The notes under the pieces were generated by a model. That model was not told the origin of the DNA and did not search any database. It saw only the letters and a program-made list of their open reading frames with translations. A stretch of DNA of 64,000 nucleotides from an uncultured Vampirovibrio sp. (GTDB taxonomy: Bacteria > Cyanobacteriota > Vampirovibrionia > Gastranaerophilales > Gastranaerophilaceae). Positions within the stretch are counted from its first letter, which is position 1; every line of letters starts with the position of its first letter. The DNA is taken from assembly GCA_910583725.1 (NCBI GenBank), contig CAJTXZ010000010.1:1-64000 (forward strand). Reading direction: 5' to 3'. The translations under genes were made by a program, and so were the position numbers. This document shows, piece after piece, positions 24,685 through 33,559 of the stretch.

Positions 24685-24713
24685 TGTCCTTATCCTTTTA
24701 TTAATTAATCAGG

Positions 24714-24995
24714 TTATTTTCTTTTTGCTGTTTTATCCTGGCCAGCATGACCTCTGAATGATCTTGTATTGGCAAATTCACCAAGTTTACATCCTACCAT
24801 CTGCTCTGTTATATAAACAGGAACATGGGTTTTACCGTTATGAACAGCAATAGTATGTCCCAACATATCAGGTATAATCATAGATGCCCTTGACCATGTT
24901 TTTATTACTTTCTTTTCTTGGGTTTCATTCAACTTTTCAACTTTTTTTAATAAAGATTGGTGTACGAATGGACCTTTTTTTAATGAACGAGCCAT
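24714..24995 (-). CDS. rpsS: 30S ribosomal protein S19
   Basis: S19 sits at the 30S head near the A-site finger. MARSLKKGPFVHQSLLKKV, TWSRASMIIPDMLGHTIAVH, NGKTHVPVYITEQMVGCKLG and FRGHAGQDKTAKRK are standard. 93 aa. Between rplB and rplV as usual. Confidence 0.98.
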   Translation of the reverse strand: MARSLKKGPFVHQSLLKKVEKLNETQEKKVIKTWSRASMIIPDMLGHTIAVHNGKTHVPVYITEQMVGCKLGEFANTRSFRGHAGQDKTAKRK

Positions 24996-25012
24996 CTAAA
25001 TATATTCTCCTA

Positions 25013-25840
25013 TTATTTTTTTCTTCTTCTTACTATTAGCTTGCTTGAAGCTTTCTTGGCATTTCTGGTCTTTTGGCCCAATGCTGGTTTACCCCAAGGG
25101 GTTTTAGGATGTCCGCCGGGACCTGTTTTACCTTCACCACCACCGTGCGGGTGATCAACAGGGTTCATAGTAACACCGCGGACAGTAGGCTTAATACCTA
25201 AATATCTTGTTCTGCCGGCTTTACCGGTTGAAAGGTTTTTAAATTCAGAGTTGCCAAGAACACCAATTGTAGCCATACATTCTTTTCTTAGCATTCTCAT
25301 TTCAGAAGATGGAAGTTTAACTGTAACATAATCGCCATCTTTAGCCATTAACTGTGCAGACTGACCTGCAGCCCTTACCATCTTACCGCCTCTTTTAGGT
25401 TCCATTTCGATGTTGTGAATCATAGTACCTAAAGGAATATTCTCCAAAGGCAGAGCATTTCCGGTTTTGATATCAACCTCAGGGCCGGAAACAACAACAT
25501 CGCCAACTTTCAAACCTTCGGGAGTTAAAATATATCTTTTTTCGCCGTCAGCATATACAACTAAAGAAATTCTAACATTTCTGTTAGGGTCATATTCAAC
25601 AGTTTTTACAAAACCAACAACGCCAGTTTTATCTCTTTTGAAATCGATAACGCGGTATTGTCTTTTATGGCCGCCGCCTATGTGCCTTGTAGTTATTCTT
25701 CCGGTGTTGTTTCTGCCGCCGGTTTTATTTAATGGTTTTAATAATGATTTTTCGGGTTTATCTGTTGTTACTTCTGAAAAATCAGGTCTTGTCATGCCTC
25801 TTTGTCCCGGAGACGTCGGATTAATTTTACGGGTTGCCAT
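25013..25840 (-). CDS. rplB: 50S ribosomal protein L2
   Basis: L2 is required for subunit joining and peptidyl transfer. GGRNNTGRITTRHIGGGHKR, the conserved MNPVDHPHGGGEGKTGPG loop with its key His, and the basic C-terminus are present. 275 aa, normal. Confidence 0.98.
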   Translation of the reverse strand: MATRKINPTSPGQRGMTRPDFSEVTTDKPEKSLLKPLNKTGGRNNTGRITTRHIGGGHKRQYRVIDFKRDKTGVVGFVKTVEYDPNRNVRISLVVYADGEKRYILTPEGLKVGDVVVSGPEVDIKTGNALPLENIPLGTMIHNIEMEPKRGGKMVRAAGQSAQLMAKDGDYVTVKLPSSEMRMLRKECMATIGVLGNSEFKNLSTGKAGRTRYLGIKPTVRGVTMNPVDHPHGGGEGKTGPGGHPKTPWGKPALGQKTRNAKKASSKLIVRRRKK

Positions 25841-25844
25841 TTTG

Positions 25845-26153
25845 TTATACTCCTGTTAATTCTTCAATAGGATCGCCTTCGATAGTAACGATGGCTTTCT
25901 TCCCTGATTGTGTTCTGCCAAATTTCATGCCGAGTCTCTTCTGATGTGACGGCATATATACGGTTCTAACCTTCTTTACTTTGCGATTTGGATAAGCAAG
26001 CTCAATTGCCTGAGCAATTTCAACCTTTGAAGCATCTTTGTTAACTTCGAAAGTGTATTGACCCATCTGAACTGCCATCATTGATTTTTCGCTTATTAAA
26101 GGTTTTTTAATAATATCGTATAATTTTTCTTTGTTGGTTCTAGTTTTAGCCAT
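25845..26153 (-). CDS. rplW: 50S ribosomal protein L23
   Basis: L23 lies at the tunnel exit and docks trigger factor and SRP. YDIIKKPLISEKSMMAVQ, YTFEVNKDASKVEIAQAIEL, YPNRKVKKVRTVYMP and the Arg/Lys-rich extended loop fit. 102 aa. Its ATG overlaps the rplD TAA by one base (TAATG). Confidence 0.97.
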   Translation of the reverse strand: MAKTRTNKEKLYDIIKKPLISEKSMMAVQMGQYTFEVNKDASKVEIAQAIELAYPNRKVKKVRTVYMPSHQKRLGMKFGRTQSGKKAIVTIEGDPIEELTGV

Positions 26154-26788
26154 TATTTCGCCAACCTTTCAGTTATTTCATTGATTGCATTCTCTGTCGC
26201 AACAATTGAATCAGCCTCGATTAAATCTTTAACATTTAAGTTTGAAGGATATAAAAGTTTAACAGAAGCTATATTTCTTGCAGACTTTTCAAGATTTTTA
26301 TTTTCTTCAGCCTTAAGGTCAGCTATAATTAATACTTTACCTTCAGCCTTAATGTCTTTAAGAATATTTGCTACAGCCTTTGTTTTAATGCTGTCTAATT
26401 CTGAAAAATCTTTAACAACGGTGATTGCTTCTAATTTAGCTGAAAGAGCACTTCTTAATGCAAGTTTTCTAACCTTCTGGGGGAGATTAGTAACGTAGTC
26501 TCTCGGTTTGGGGCCAAAAGATACACCACCGCCTGCAAATAAGGGGCTTCTGATTGAACCGGCACGTGCTCTGCCTGTTCCTTTTTGTTTCCATGGTTTT
26601 CTTCCGCCACCTGAAACTTCAGCTCTGGTTTTTGTATTATGTGAGCCCTGTCTTGCATTGTTTAATTGTCTTTTAAGTGCAAGATGCATAACATGGATGT
26701 TCGGTTCAACCCCGAAAATATTGTCATCCAGGTTAAGTTCACCAAGCTCGCTGCCTTTTGTATTTAATAATTTAACTGTTTGTGTCAT
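26153..26788 (-). CDS. rplD: 50S ribosomal protein L4
   Basis: L4 reaches into the peptide tunnel; in some bacteria it also autoregulates the S10 operon. LKRQLNNARQGSHNTKTRAE, VSGGGRKPWKQKGTGRARAG and SIRSPLFAGGGVSFGPKPRD are diagnostic. I start at the ATG at 26788 (211 aa), after an AGAGG Shine-Dalgarno sequence; the longer frame would overlap rplC. Confidence 0.97.
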   Translation of the reverse strand: MTQTVKLLNTKGSELGELNLDDNIFGVEPNIHVMHLALKRQLNNARQGSHNTKTRAEVSGGGRKPWKQKGTGRARAGSIRSPLFAGGGVSFGPKPRDYVTNLPQKVRKLALRSALSAKLEAITVVKDFSELDSIKTKAVANILKDIKAEGKVLIIADLKAEENKNLEKSARNIASVKLLYPSNLNVKDLIEADSIVATENAINEITERLAK

Positions 26789-26799
26789 TTTATGTACCT

Positions 26800-27435
26800 C
26801 TAATTCCATTTTGTTCTTGAAGGTCTAATTGTAACCAATTTACCCTCAGGACCCGGAACTGAGCCCTTAACTAATAACAAATTTTTATCGCTGACAATTT
26901 TTACAACACTTAATTTAGAAACGGTAACTTTTTTATTACCCATATTTCCAGCCATTCTCTTGCCTTTTAAAACACGGCCTGGTGTTGTACCTGCACCTAT
27001 AGAACCGGGTTCTCTGTGGTTTTTAGAACCATGCCCCATAGGACCTCTTGAAAAGTTGTGTCTTTTAACTGTACCTTGAAAACCTTTACCAATTGATTTT
27101 CCTGATACATCAACTTTTGATATTTCAGCCAAAACACTTACATCTATTTTCTGGCCTACCTGATATTCAGACGGATTATCTACTCTGAATTCTTGTAAGT
27201 GTCTGAAATTTTCTAAATTATTCTTTTTAAAGTGACCAATTTGAGCCTTGGTTAAATGTTTTTCCTTTGCAGGAACAACACCAACCTGAATAGCATTATA
27301 ACCGTCTATTTCTAAAGTTTTAATTTGTACAACGGTTAGAGGGTCAACTTTAATCACGGTAACAGGAATACACAAACCTTCTTCGTTGTATACCTGTGTC
27401 ATTCCGAGTTTTTCTCCAATAACACCTAATGTCAT
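26800..27435 (-). CDS. rplC: 50S ribosomal protein L3
   Basis: L3 binds near the 3' end of 23S rRNA and starts 50S assembly. LGVIGEKLGMTQVYNEEGL, GFQGTVKRHNFSRGPMGHGS, KNHREPGSIGAGTTPGRVLK and KRMAGNMGNKKVTV are canonical. 211 aa. 182 nt after rpsJ. Confidence 0.98.
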   Translation of the reverse strand: MTLGVIGEKLGMTQVYNEEGLCIPVTVIKVDPLTVVQIKTLEIDGYNAIQVGVVPAKEKHLTKAQIGHFKKNNLENFRHLQEFRVDNPSEYQVGQKIDVSVLAEISKVDVSGKSIGKGFQGTVKRHNFSRGPMGHGSKNHREPGSIGAGTTPGRVLKGKRMAGNMGNKKVTVSKLSVVKIVSDKNLLLVKGSVPGPEGKLVTIRPSRTKWN

Positions 27436-27617
27436 TCGATTTTTACCTTTCTGTTGTGAGAGCTATATTTTAACTCTTGTTTTGTTTCTACATCTTAGCT
27501 TTGTTTGTTTGCCTTTTTTAATAAGGCTATCCGACAATTCATCCGGCCAAACTCTGCTTTTTTCCATAGTTCACATTTACTTATGAAATTGTCAATGTAA
27601 ATTCTTTTGATAAACCA

Positions 27618-27938
27618 CTACAGTTTAACTTCAATATCAACGCCAGCCGGCAAATCCATTCTTGAAAGTTCTTCTGTAGTTTGTTGTGTAGGATCATAAA
27701 TGTCTATAACCCTTTTGTGTGTTCTCATTTCAAAATGTTCACGTGATTTTTTATCAACGTGCGGTGATCTTAGAACACAATAAACTCTGCGTCTTGTAGG
27801 GAGAGGAATAGGACCGGAAACTGATGCGCCGGTTCTTTTAGCTGTCTCTACAATTTTAACTGCAGACGTATCAATAAGCTTATGGTCATAAGCCTTTAAA
27901 CATACTCTGATTCTGGGTCTCTTATTTTTACTGTCCAT
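27618..27938 (-). CDS. rpsJ: 30S ribosomal protein S10
   Basis: S10 is part of the 30S head and also the NusE antitermination factor. RIRVCLKAYDHKLIDTSAV, GPIPLPTRRRVYCVLRSPHV and EHFEMRTHKRVIDIYDPT are diagnostic. 106 aa. First gene of the S10 cluster; fusA and tuf do not precede it here. Confidence 0.98.
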   Translation of the reverse strand: MDSKNKRPRIRVCLKAYDHKLIDTSAVKIVETAKRTGASVSGPIPLPTRRRVYCVLRSPHVDKKSREHFEMRTHKRVIDIYDPTQQTTEELSRMDLPAGVDIEVKL

Positions 27939-28002
27939 TTTGTCTTGTTCCAGTTCTTTTATTTAGTCACATTAATCACCCGGCAATACACCGGTATGAT
28001 TA

Positions 28003-28031
28003 AATGTAATATAAACAAATTTTATCGTCAA
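28003..28031 (-). promoter_or_regulatory. Promoter candidate of the S10 operon
   Basis: On the minus strand TTGACG (28031-28026) and TACATT (28008-28003) are spaced 17 nt. A CCGG-rich hairpin (ACCGG near 27992, CCGGGT near 27979) in the leader might take part in control. No riboswitch is recognised. Confidence 0.45.
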
Positions 28032-28176
28032 CACCTAAATTAGAATTATATATCAAACTTTGTTACAAAAGTTAAAACTTTAACAAACAGTCTGCAAAAA
28101 AAGCACTCTGCCAAGTATTAAGAACGGATTTAAATGTTACAACATTCTCAGGATTTTAAAAAACCATTCTTTTATG

Positions 28177-28182
28177 TAAAAT
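28177..28182 (+). promoter_or_regulatory. -10 box of crcB (leaderless start)
   Basis: TAAAAT (28177-28182), preceded by TG, stands 6 nt before the crcB ATG. There is no Shine-Dalgarno sequence and no fluoride riboswitch is visible upstream. Confidence 0.45.
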
Positions 28183-28188
28183 AATAAT

Positions 28189-28560
28189 ATGCTAAAAATA
28201 TTTGCAATCTTTATAGGCGGGGGCCTTGGCGCCTCTTTAAGATGGTTTTTATCCGAAACCTTCTGTAAAATTGCAAAATCATTTCCCATTTCAACGTTAT
28301 TTGTAAACATTCTGGGAAGTTTTATTTTAGGATTCTTGGCATATTATTTTATAAGCAGAATATATATAAATAATGAGTTGAAATTACTATTAACCGCAGG
28401 TTTTTGCGGAGGCTTAACAACATTCTCAACATTTGCATATGAAAACTATTCAATGCTTCAAAATGGAGAAATATTAAAAAGCCTGTCATATATATTTTTA
28501 AGCATTACTTTGTCGTTAGCAGGAGTTTTTGCGGGGGTATATCTTGCAAAACAGTATTGA
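28189..28560 (+). CDS. crcB: Fluoride ion exporter CrcB/Fluc
   Basis: A small dual-topology membrane channel that removes fluoride. GGGLGASLRWFLSETF, TLFVNILGSFILGF and the signature GFCGGLTTFSTFAYEN (Na+ site and pore Phe) identify it. Four transmembrane segments over 123 aa are expected and seen. The formyltransferase gene begins inside its 3' end, so they are co-transcribed. Confidence 0.95.
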   Translation: MLKIFAIFIGGGLGASLRWFLSETFCKIAKSFPISTLFVNILGSFILGFLAYYFISRIYINNELKLLLTAGFCGGLTTFSTFAYENYSMLQNGEILKSLSYIFLSITLSLAGVFAGVYLAKQY

Positions 28561-29485
28561 TATTAATAAACCCAAGGTATTATTCCTTGGAATGCCCGAT
28601 ATGGCTGTTGTTTGCCTTAATAAGCTCATAAATTCAAACATAAATATAAGGGCTGTAATTTTGCCGGATAAGACAAATGCTTCAAGAGAAACTCTTATAA
28701 ATATTGCAAAAAAAGCAAACATCGACATCCTTGAATATCAAAATACCCCAAATGAACCTGAATTTATTAATAGAGTTAAAGAGCTAAACTGTGATATCGG
28801 CGTCATTTGTTCATTTAATCATAAACTTTGTAAAGAACTGCTTGAGACAACAAAAGACGGCTTTATAAACTGTCATCCTTCCATTTTACCTAACTACAGA
28901 GGCGCAAACCCTTATTTTCATATAATTAATAACGGTGAAAAAACATCGGGCATCACTCTGCATTTTGCAGATGAAAACTTTGACACAGGTAATATAATTA
29001 CCCAAGAGAGTTTCCCGCTTATGGAAAAAGAAACAATGGGAATGCTTTTTTCAAGGACAAATTTTATGGTCGCAAATATGCTTGCAAAAACGCTTTTAAG
29101 GTATCAAAGAGAAGGCGAAATCCAATCATGGCCGCAGGAAGAAGGCGAATTTCCAAAAGCTCCGACCATTAAAGGAGATTTATTTATAAACTGGGGCGAC
29201 AGTATTGTAAAAACAGAAAGATTAATAAGAGCCTCAAACCCTTTCTTTAACACCCTTACAAACTTTAGAGGCGGTTATATAAGAATTGTTGCAGGCGATT
29301 ACAAAATTGAAAAACATAATAAAACCCCTGGTGAAATCACAAAAGTTACAAAAGATATGCTAAAAATTGCAGCAAAAGATGGTTATTACTTCCCAAATGT
29401 AATACAAGCAGGAAGCTGGGGCATATATTCAATCAAGGAATTTATAGAAAAATTTAATCCGCAAATAAAGGAAATCTTAAGGTAA
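28544..29485 (+). CDS. Methionyl-tRNA formyltransferase-like protein
   Basis: A formyl-THF-dependent formyltransferase. The N-terminal part begins KVLFLGMPDMAVVCLNKLI; the catalytic region has FINCHPSILPNYRGANPYF (the N-x-H pair) and GITLHFADENFDTGNI (catalytic Asp). A C-terminal OB-like part follows. It may be Fmt itself or a sugar/nucleotide formyltransferase; the Fmt hallmark SLLP is SILP here. I choose the TTG at 28544, which has GGGGG 6 nt upstream and overlaps crcB by 17 nt; a TTG at 28529 is also possible. Seven nt before the next gene. Confidence 0.78.
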   Translation: MQNSIDINKPKVLFLGMPDMAVVCLNKLINSNINIRAVILPDKTNASRETLINIAKKANIDILEYQNTPNEPEFINRVKELNCDIGVICSFNHKLCKELLETTKDGFINCHPSILPNYRGANPYFHIINNGEKTSGITLHFADENFDTGNIITQESFPLMEKETMGMLFSRTNFMVANMLAKTLLRYQREGEIQSWPQEEGEFPKAPTIKGDLFINWGDSIVKTERLIRASNPFFNTLTNFRGGYIRIVAGDYKIEKHNKTPGEITKVTKDMLKIAAKDGYYFPNVIQAGSWGIYSIKEFIEKFNPQIKEILR

Positions 29486-29491
29486 ATAAAT

Positions 29492-30310
29492 ATGGAAAAA
29501 CTCAATTTTTTAACAGCAGGAATTCCTCTTAGAGCAAAAGACTATAAAACGGGCTTTACGGCTCTAAATGAACTTGGCCTAAACGGCCTTGAGCTTGAGT
29601 TTGTCCATGGTGTTAGAATGAGTGACGCTTCAAGAGATTTTATAAAAAATAATAAAGAAAGCCTGGTTTTAACTGCCCACGCCCCTTTTTATATAAACCT
29701 GAATTCAAAGGAAGAAGAAAAGGTTGAAGCAAGTATTACAAGAATAATAGAAACGGCAATGCTCGCAAATGAGCTTGGCAGCTATTCTATAACATATCAT
29801 GCAGCATTTTATTTAAAGGAAGATAAAGATACTGTATTTAAAAAACTTATTAACAGACACGAAAAAATATTTGAGGCATTAAATAAAGAAAATAATAGTA
29901 TATGGGTAAGGCCTGAAACCACAGGGAAAGGAACTCAGTGGGGAAACATTGATGAAATCATAGAATTGTCAAAAATTTTCCCAAATATGCTGCCCTGTGT
30001 TGATTTTTCCCACATCCATGCAAGGACAGCGGGAAAATTTAACACATATGATGAATTTGCTTTAATCTTTGAAAAAATAGGCAAAAATCTGGGAGACATT
30101 GCACTTAATAACTTCCACGCACACATTGCGGGCATAGAATACTCTGATAAAGGCGAAAAGAAACATCTAAACCTTGAAGAAAGTGACTTTAATTATAAAG
30201 ATTTATTAAAAGCCTTCAAAAAATTTAACATTAGAGGAGCAATCGTTTGCGAAAGCCCTAACATTGAAGAAGATTGTAAATTGTTAAAAGATTATTACAA
30301 TTCGCTTTAA
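29492..30310 (+). CDS. Endonuclease IV-like TIM-barrel protein
   Basis: An AP-endonuclease family 2/xylose isomerase-like barrel. LVLTAHAPFYINL, SITYHAAFY, RPETTGKGTQWGNIDEI, PCVDFSHIHARTAG, HAHIAGIEYSDKGEKKHLNL and IVCESPNIEED give the His/Glu/Asp metal ligands of Nfo, which cleaves DNA at abasic sites. The spacing resembles the Nfo-like proteins of archaea and cyanobacterial relatives rather than E. coli Nfo, so repair function is likely but not certain. Third gene of the crcB operon. Confidence 0.75.
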   Translation: MEKLNFLTAGIPLRAKDYKTGFTALNELGLNGLELEFVHGVRMSDASRDFIKNNKESLVLTAHAPFYINLNSKEEEKVEASITRIIETAMLANELGSYSITYHAAFYLKEDKDTVFKKLINRHEKIFEALNKENNSIWVRPETTGKGTQWGNIDEIIELSKIFPNMLPCVDFSHIHARTAGKFNTYDEFALIFEKIGKNLGDIALNNFHAHIAGIEYSDKGEKKHLNLEESDFNYKDLLKAFKKFNIRGAIVCESPNIEEDCKLLKDYYNSL

Positions 30311-30336
30311 AATTTGTTTAAAGAAACTAAGATAGA

Positions 30337-30345
30337 TGGTATAAT
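30337..30345 (+). promoter_or_regulatory. Extended -10 promoter of the prepilin gene
   Basis: TGG-TATAAT (30337-30345) lies about 55 nt before the ATG at 30401, leaving a leader with a Shine-Dalgarno sequence (AAGAAGGA, 30383-30390). Confidence 0.6.
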
Positions 30346-30400
30346 AAAAACGTTAAGGTTATATTTTATTTTTTACATTTTTAAGAAGGATAGTAAGTTT

Positions 30401-31099
30401 ATGAAAATTTTTAAAAAAACCTCCCCAAAGGGCGGCTTTACACTTGTTGAAACTTTGGTAGTTTTAACTGCAATTGGCGTTGTGGCAGCACTTGTAATAC
30501 CGGCAATAGTATCAGACACACAAAAGCAAAGACTTATTGCGGCTCTTCAAAAATCCAATGCTGTTCTAACAAGCGTAGCATACCATGCACAGGCAAAAAA
30601 CCTCAGAATGGAAGATTGGAACTACAACGCAGACTCTGAAACATTTGCGAAAGAGTACATTATGCCTTTCGTAAATACTTTAAAAGAATGCGGTACAAAC
30701 AGCGATGAATGCTTTGCAAAATCATACACTTATAGAGATGGCTCGGATGCAACATCAGTAATATCAGAAGACCATTATAAGGCAACACTTGCTGATGGCG
30801 CCTCTCTTGCAATAAAAAGCGGCGGATGCACGGATGCAAACCCAAGTATTTGTGCTTCATTCATTGTTGATACAAACGGCACAGAAGGACCGAATCAATG
30901 GGGTAAGGATGTTTTTGAATTTCAAATACTTGGCGGTCTTCACGCCATTGTCCCCGAAGGCACATTCGAAAGTTATGATGACGCTACCAAAAAATGGGTA
31001 TTTAAGGAAGCTGACAAAGTAACAGAAGACTGCCTCGCAAAAGGAACTTCCTGCGCTGCCAAAATAATCAGCGACGGTTGGGAAATGAATTATCAATAA
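30401..31099 (+). CDS. Type IV prepilin-like protein
   Basis: The class III signal KKTSPKGG|FTLVETLVVLTAIGVVAA, with Gly at -1, Phe at +1 and Glu at +5, gives a 12-residue leader and the hydrophobic pilin helix. The remaining part has Cys pairs (ECGTNSDECF, GGCTDANPSIC, DCLAKGTSC) that may form disulfides. 233 aa, a common size for pilins and pseudopilins. I use the ATG at 30401 with its good Shine-Dalgarno sequence. It stands alone between the endonuclease IV-like gene and secG, ending at a strong terminator. Confidence 0.88.
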   Translation: MKIFKKTSPKGGFTLVETLVVLTAIGVVAALVIPAIVSDTQKQRLIAALQKSNAVLTSVAYHAQAKNLRMEDWNYNADSETFAKEYIMPFVNTLKECGTNSDECFAKSYTYRDGSDATSVISEDHYKATLADGASLAIKSGGCTDANPSICASFIVDTNGTEGPNQWGKDVFEFQILGGLHAIVPEGTFESYDDATKKWVFKEADKVTEDCLAKGTSCAAKIISDGWEMNYQ

Positions 31100-31115
31100 T
31101 CAAACACCAAATACA

Positions 31116-31154
31116 AAGTGCCGCACAAACAAATATTAATGCGGCACTTTTATT
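31116..31154 (+). terminator. Terminator after the prepilin gene
   Basis: AAGTGCCGCA (31116-31125) pairs perfectly with TGCGGCACTT (31140-31149), followed by TTATTATT. Confidence 0.9.
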
Positions 31155-31210
31155 ATTAAAATTTTTATGCTATAAAGATTTTAATAATAAATATTTTTAA
31201 GGAAACAATA

Positions 31211-31435
31211 ATGACAAACTTCTTCTTTGTTCTTCAAATGATATCAGGCGTATTACTTATGATTTTAGTGCTTCTTCATTCCCCAAAAGGCGATGGTATA
31301 GCAGCAATAGGTTCTGCAAGCCAATTATTTTCATCACAAAAATCAGCAGAAAAAGGTCTGAATAAAGTAACATATATAATAAGTGGAATATTTATCCTCT
31401 CTACACTCATTTTAGGTTTCTTCATAAAAGGATAA
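31211..31435 (+). CDS. secG: Preprotein translocase subunit SecG
   Basis: SecG assists SecYEG translocation across the inner membrane. Two transmembrane segments flank HSPKGDGIAAIGSASQLFSS, the typical central loop. 74 aa. An AAGGA Shine-Dalgarno sequence precedes the ATG. It is monocistronic by position, between a terminator and a zinc-ribbon gene. Confidence 0.93.
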   Translation: MTNFFFVLQMISGVLLMILVLLHSPKGDGIAAIGSASQLFSSQKSAEKGLNKVTYIISGIFILSTLILGFFIKG

Positions 31436-31509
31436 CACCTATTCTGCACAAAAATAATGTTTTAATAATATTTTGACTTCTAATAAAATATTATTAAATA
31501 TTTTGTGCT

Positions 31510-31971
31510 ATGAAAAATGTATTCTTATACCTTATTTCTATAATAAAAAATGCAAAAAATTGCCGTCATACAAGAGCCTTAATGAATACAAATGAAGGCT
31601 ATTGTCCAGATTGTGGTCAATATCTTAAAAAATATTACTACGTCCTAAGATGTTCCTGCTGCTCACATAAAAGAGAGGCTTCAAGAGCAGTTTTCGGCAG
31701 CCATGATGAAATATTGCCGTTGTCAAATTTTTGTCCTGTTTGCGGAGGAAGTGAATTCTATATTGAAAAATATGAAAAGCTAAACCTGGTTGATATAAAC
31801 TATGCAATTGAAGTAAAAGAAATTTACGATATTACAAAATGCAATATGTCAAAAACAAGCATTTGGGTTGAAATGCCCGATACAGTAAGTAACACAAAAG
31901 AAGATATAAAGACCAAACTCATCGCTATACCGGCACAAGAACAGTTTTTACTAAAAACAATCCAGGCATAG
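31510..31971 (+). CDS. Zinc-ribbon protein of unknown function
   Basis: Not recognised. The first half holds several Cys pairs suited to zinc: CPDCGQYL (about residue 35), CSCCSHKRE (about 50) and CPVCGGSEF (about 75), so one or two treble-clef/ribbon sites. The second half has no motif I know. No signal peptide or clear transmembrane helix beyond a hydrophobic start (NVFLYLISII). A weak TTGACT (31473) lies upstream. 153 aa, monocistronic. Confidence 0.7.
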   Translation: MKNVFLYLISIIKNAKNCRHTRALMNTNEGYCPDCGQYLKKYYYVLRCSCCSHKREASRAVFGSHDEILPLSNFCPVCGGSEFYIEKYEKLNLVDINYAIEVKEIYDITKCNMSKTSIWVEMPDTVSNTKEDIKTKLIAIPAQEQFLLKTIQA

Positions 31972-32122
31972 AACCTTATTATAATTGTACAATGCCAAAC
32001 CAAGTGAGCTTGGCGTTTTACAAAAACAAATCATAAGCACTCTCTATTCAACAATAACAAAGAAGCGGCCTCAAAAAACCGCTCTTAAAGTTATTATTTC
32101 TTTATTATACCTTGCAGATAAG

Positions 32123-32153
32123 ACGATTAAGCCCTATTTAATCGTATTTTTTT
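32123..32153 (+). terminator. Rho-independent terminator
   Basis: ACGATTAA (32123-32130) pairs with TTAATCGT (32138-32145), followed by ATTTTTTT. It ends plus-strand transcription from the zinc-ribbon gene. Confidence 0.8.
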
Positions 32154-32178
32154 AAACTTCAAAACAGTTGCGGATATC

Positions 32179-32829
32179 CTACAATCCATCATCCTCAAAG
32201 CCTGGAGACCTTGATGGCAGCCCCTGATAGCCTGCATTTGAAATTACTGATTTTCTAATATATTTATTCGTATAATTCCCCTTTACAAACATCTTTTTAA
32301 TAGTATTTTCCCTGTCAACAAGAACATGACTTACTTGTGCAACTTCAGGATTATCATCGGTCAATTGTGTCCAAACAGCAGCCTCAAGCGTCCAGCAGTA
32401 AACTTCTTCATTTATAGAATTTAATTCATCCTGATGAATAGCCTCATGGGCAAGGACTGCAGCAAGTGCTTCCTTTGGTGCACTCTGATGTTTTATATTA
32501 ATAAAAATATTCAATCTGCCCCTTTGTTTCCAGCCAAGAGCATCAAAATTTGCATACGCAGGATTTAAAACAGAAAGGTCTTTAAACTCAATCTTGATAG
32601 GCTTTCCTGATAAATTATCCCCTAAAATTGCCCGTCTTGAATAATCAGCAACGGTTCCTTTCAAAGTTTCAGCTGCCCGAATGAGCCTTATATCCTTTGT
32701 TGAACCCCTGTACTGCTTTATAACAGCATCGCTTAAGGGCACCTCGACAATTGCATTTGCACTTTGAACACAAAAAGCAAACACTAAAAATGCAAATAAA
32801 GTCCTAAAATTCTTCCAAAAATGTTTCAA
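32179..32829 (-). CDS. Secreted putative zinc metalloprotease (HExxH)
   Basis: A signal peptide (FRTLFAFLVFAFCVQSANA, cleavage near residue 26) exports it. LAAVLAHEAIHQDELNSINE carries an HExxH zinc motif (His128, Glu129, His132) with acidic residues shortly after (Glu141/142) as possible third ligands. It aligns with the gene at 20176, which has lost the motif. 216 aa. Family name unknown to me; function as a peptidase is inferred from the motif. Confidence 0.75.
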   Translation of the reverse strand: MKHFWKNFRTLFAFLVFAFCVQSANAIVEVPLSDAVIKQYRGSTKDIRLIRAAETLKGTVADYSRRAILGDNLSGKPIKIEFKDLSVLNPAYANFDALGWKQRGRLNIFINIKHQSAPKEALAAVLAHEAIHQDELNSINEEVYCWTLEAAVWTQLTDDNPEVAQVSHVLVDRENTIKKMFVKGNYTNKYIRKSVISNAGYQGLPSRSPGFEDDGL

Positions 32830-33017
32830 TAATCTATCCTCATCTTCCCGATAATTTTATACAAACATTATTGCATACTTTTTAATTAAGGAAAGTTTAT
32901 AAAAAAGAAAATTTGATTTGTTAATTTTTGTTACGAAAACAAATACAGCTAGCAAAATATTTTTTTACAGGTTTTTTATATACAAACACTTTTATAATTT
33001 ATTTTAGGAGGAAAATA

Positions 33018-33458
33018 ATGAAACTTGCAGCAATATCTCAAACAACACCGGAAGAAAGAAAAGCAAAATTAATAAACAGTGCAGTTGGTGGCGCAGCAGG
33101 TGTTGCAATAGGTCTTGGAACAGCTTACACAGCATCAAACATATCACACAGAACAGAATTAAAAGATAAATTCGAGAGCGCAAAAAAAGCAGTTAAAGAA
33201 GCAAAAAATAATAACTTAGGAAAAGAAGGAATAAAAGAAGTTAAAAAAGGTTTGAAAGACCTAAAATCAAAGGTTAGAAAAGACTCTCTAAAAACAGTAA
33301 AACAAGTCGCCATTCCAATATTAGCAACAGGCGCAGCAATTATTGCAGCAAAAGATTTAATTATACCTGCAGTAAAAGAATATCTTTCAGGCAAGGAAAC
33401 AGTAAAAGCTGATGATACAAAAGAAGAGTTAAAAACCGAAAACAACGATGCAGAATAA
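33018..33458 (+). CDS. Small Lys/Ala-rich membrane-associated protein of unknown function
   Basis: Not recognised. Two hydrophobic, Gly/Ala-rich segments (SAVGGAAGVAIGLGTAYTAS and AIPILATGAAIIAAKDLIIP) flank a highly charged helical linker rich in Lys and Glu; the tail is acidic. The ATG at 33018 follows an AGGAGG Shine-Dalgarno sequence; the longer frame is unsupported. 146 aa. It has its own terminator. Confidence 0.65.
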   Translation: MKLAAISQTTPEERKAKLINSAVGGAAGVAIGLGTAYTASNISHRTELKDKFESAKKAVKEAKNNNLGKEGIKEVKKGLKDLKSKVRKDSLKTVKQVAIPILATGAAIIAAKDLIIPAVKEYLSGKETVKADDTKEELKTENNDAE

Positions 33459-33559
33459 CCGGGCATTACAAATTGGCAGAAGAGGCCTAATAATATAATG
33501 CTTGTACCTACAAAACACAGGCAGAAAAAGCCCAATAAAAACTTAAAATAAACATTTAA

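Noticed and set aside
28040..28188. Fluoride riboswitch before crcB
   Set aside because: The GATGG/CTCCC-type core is not present and the gene seems leaderless.
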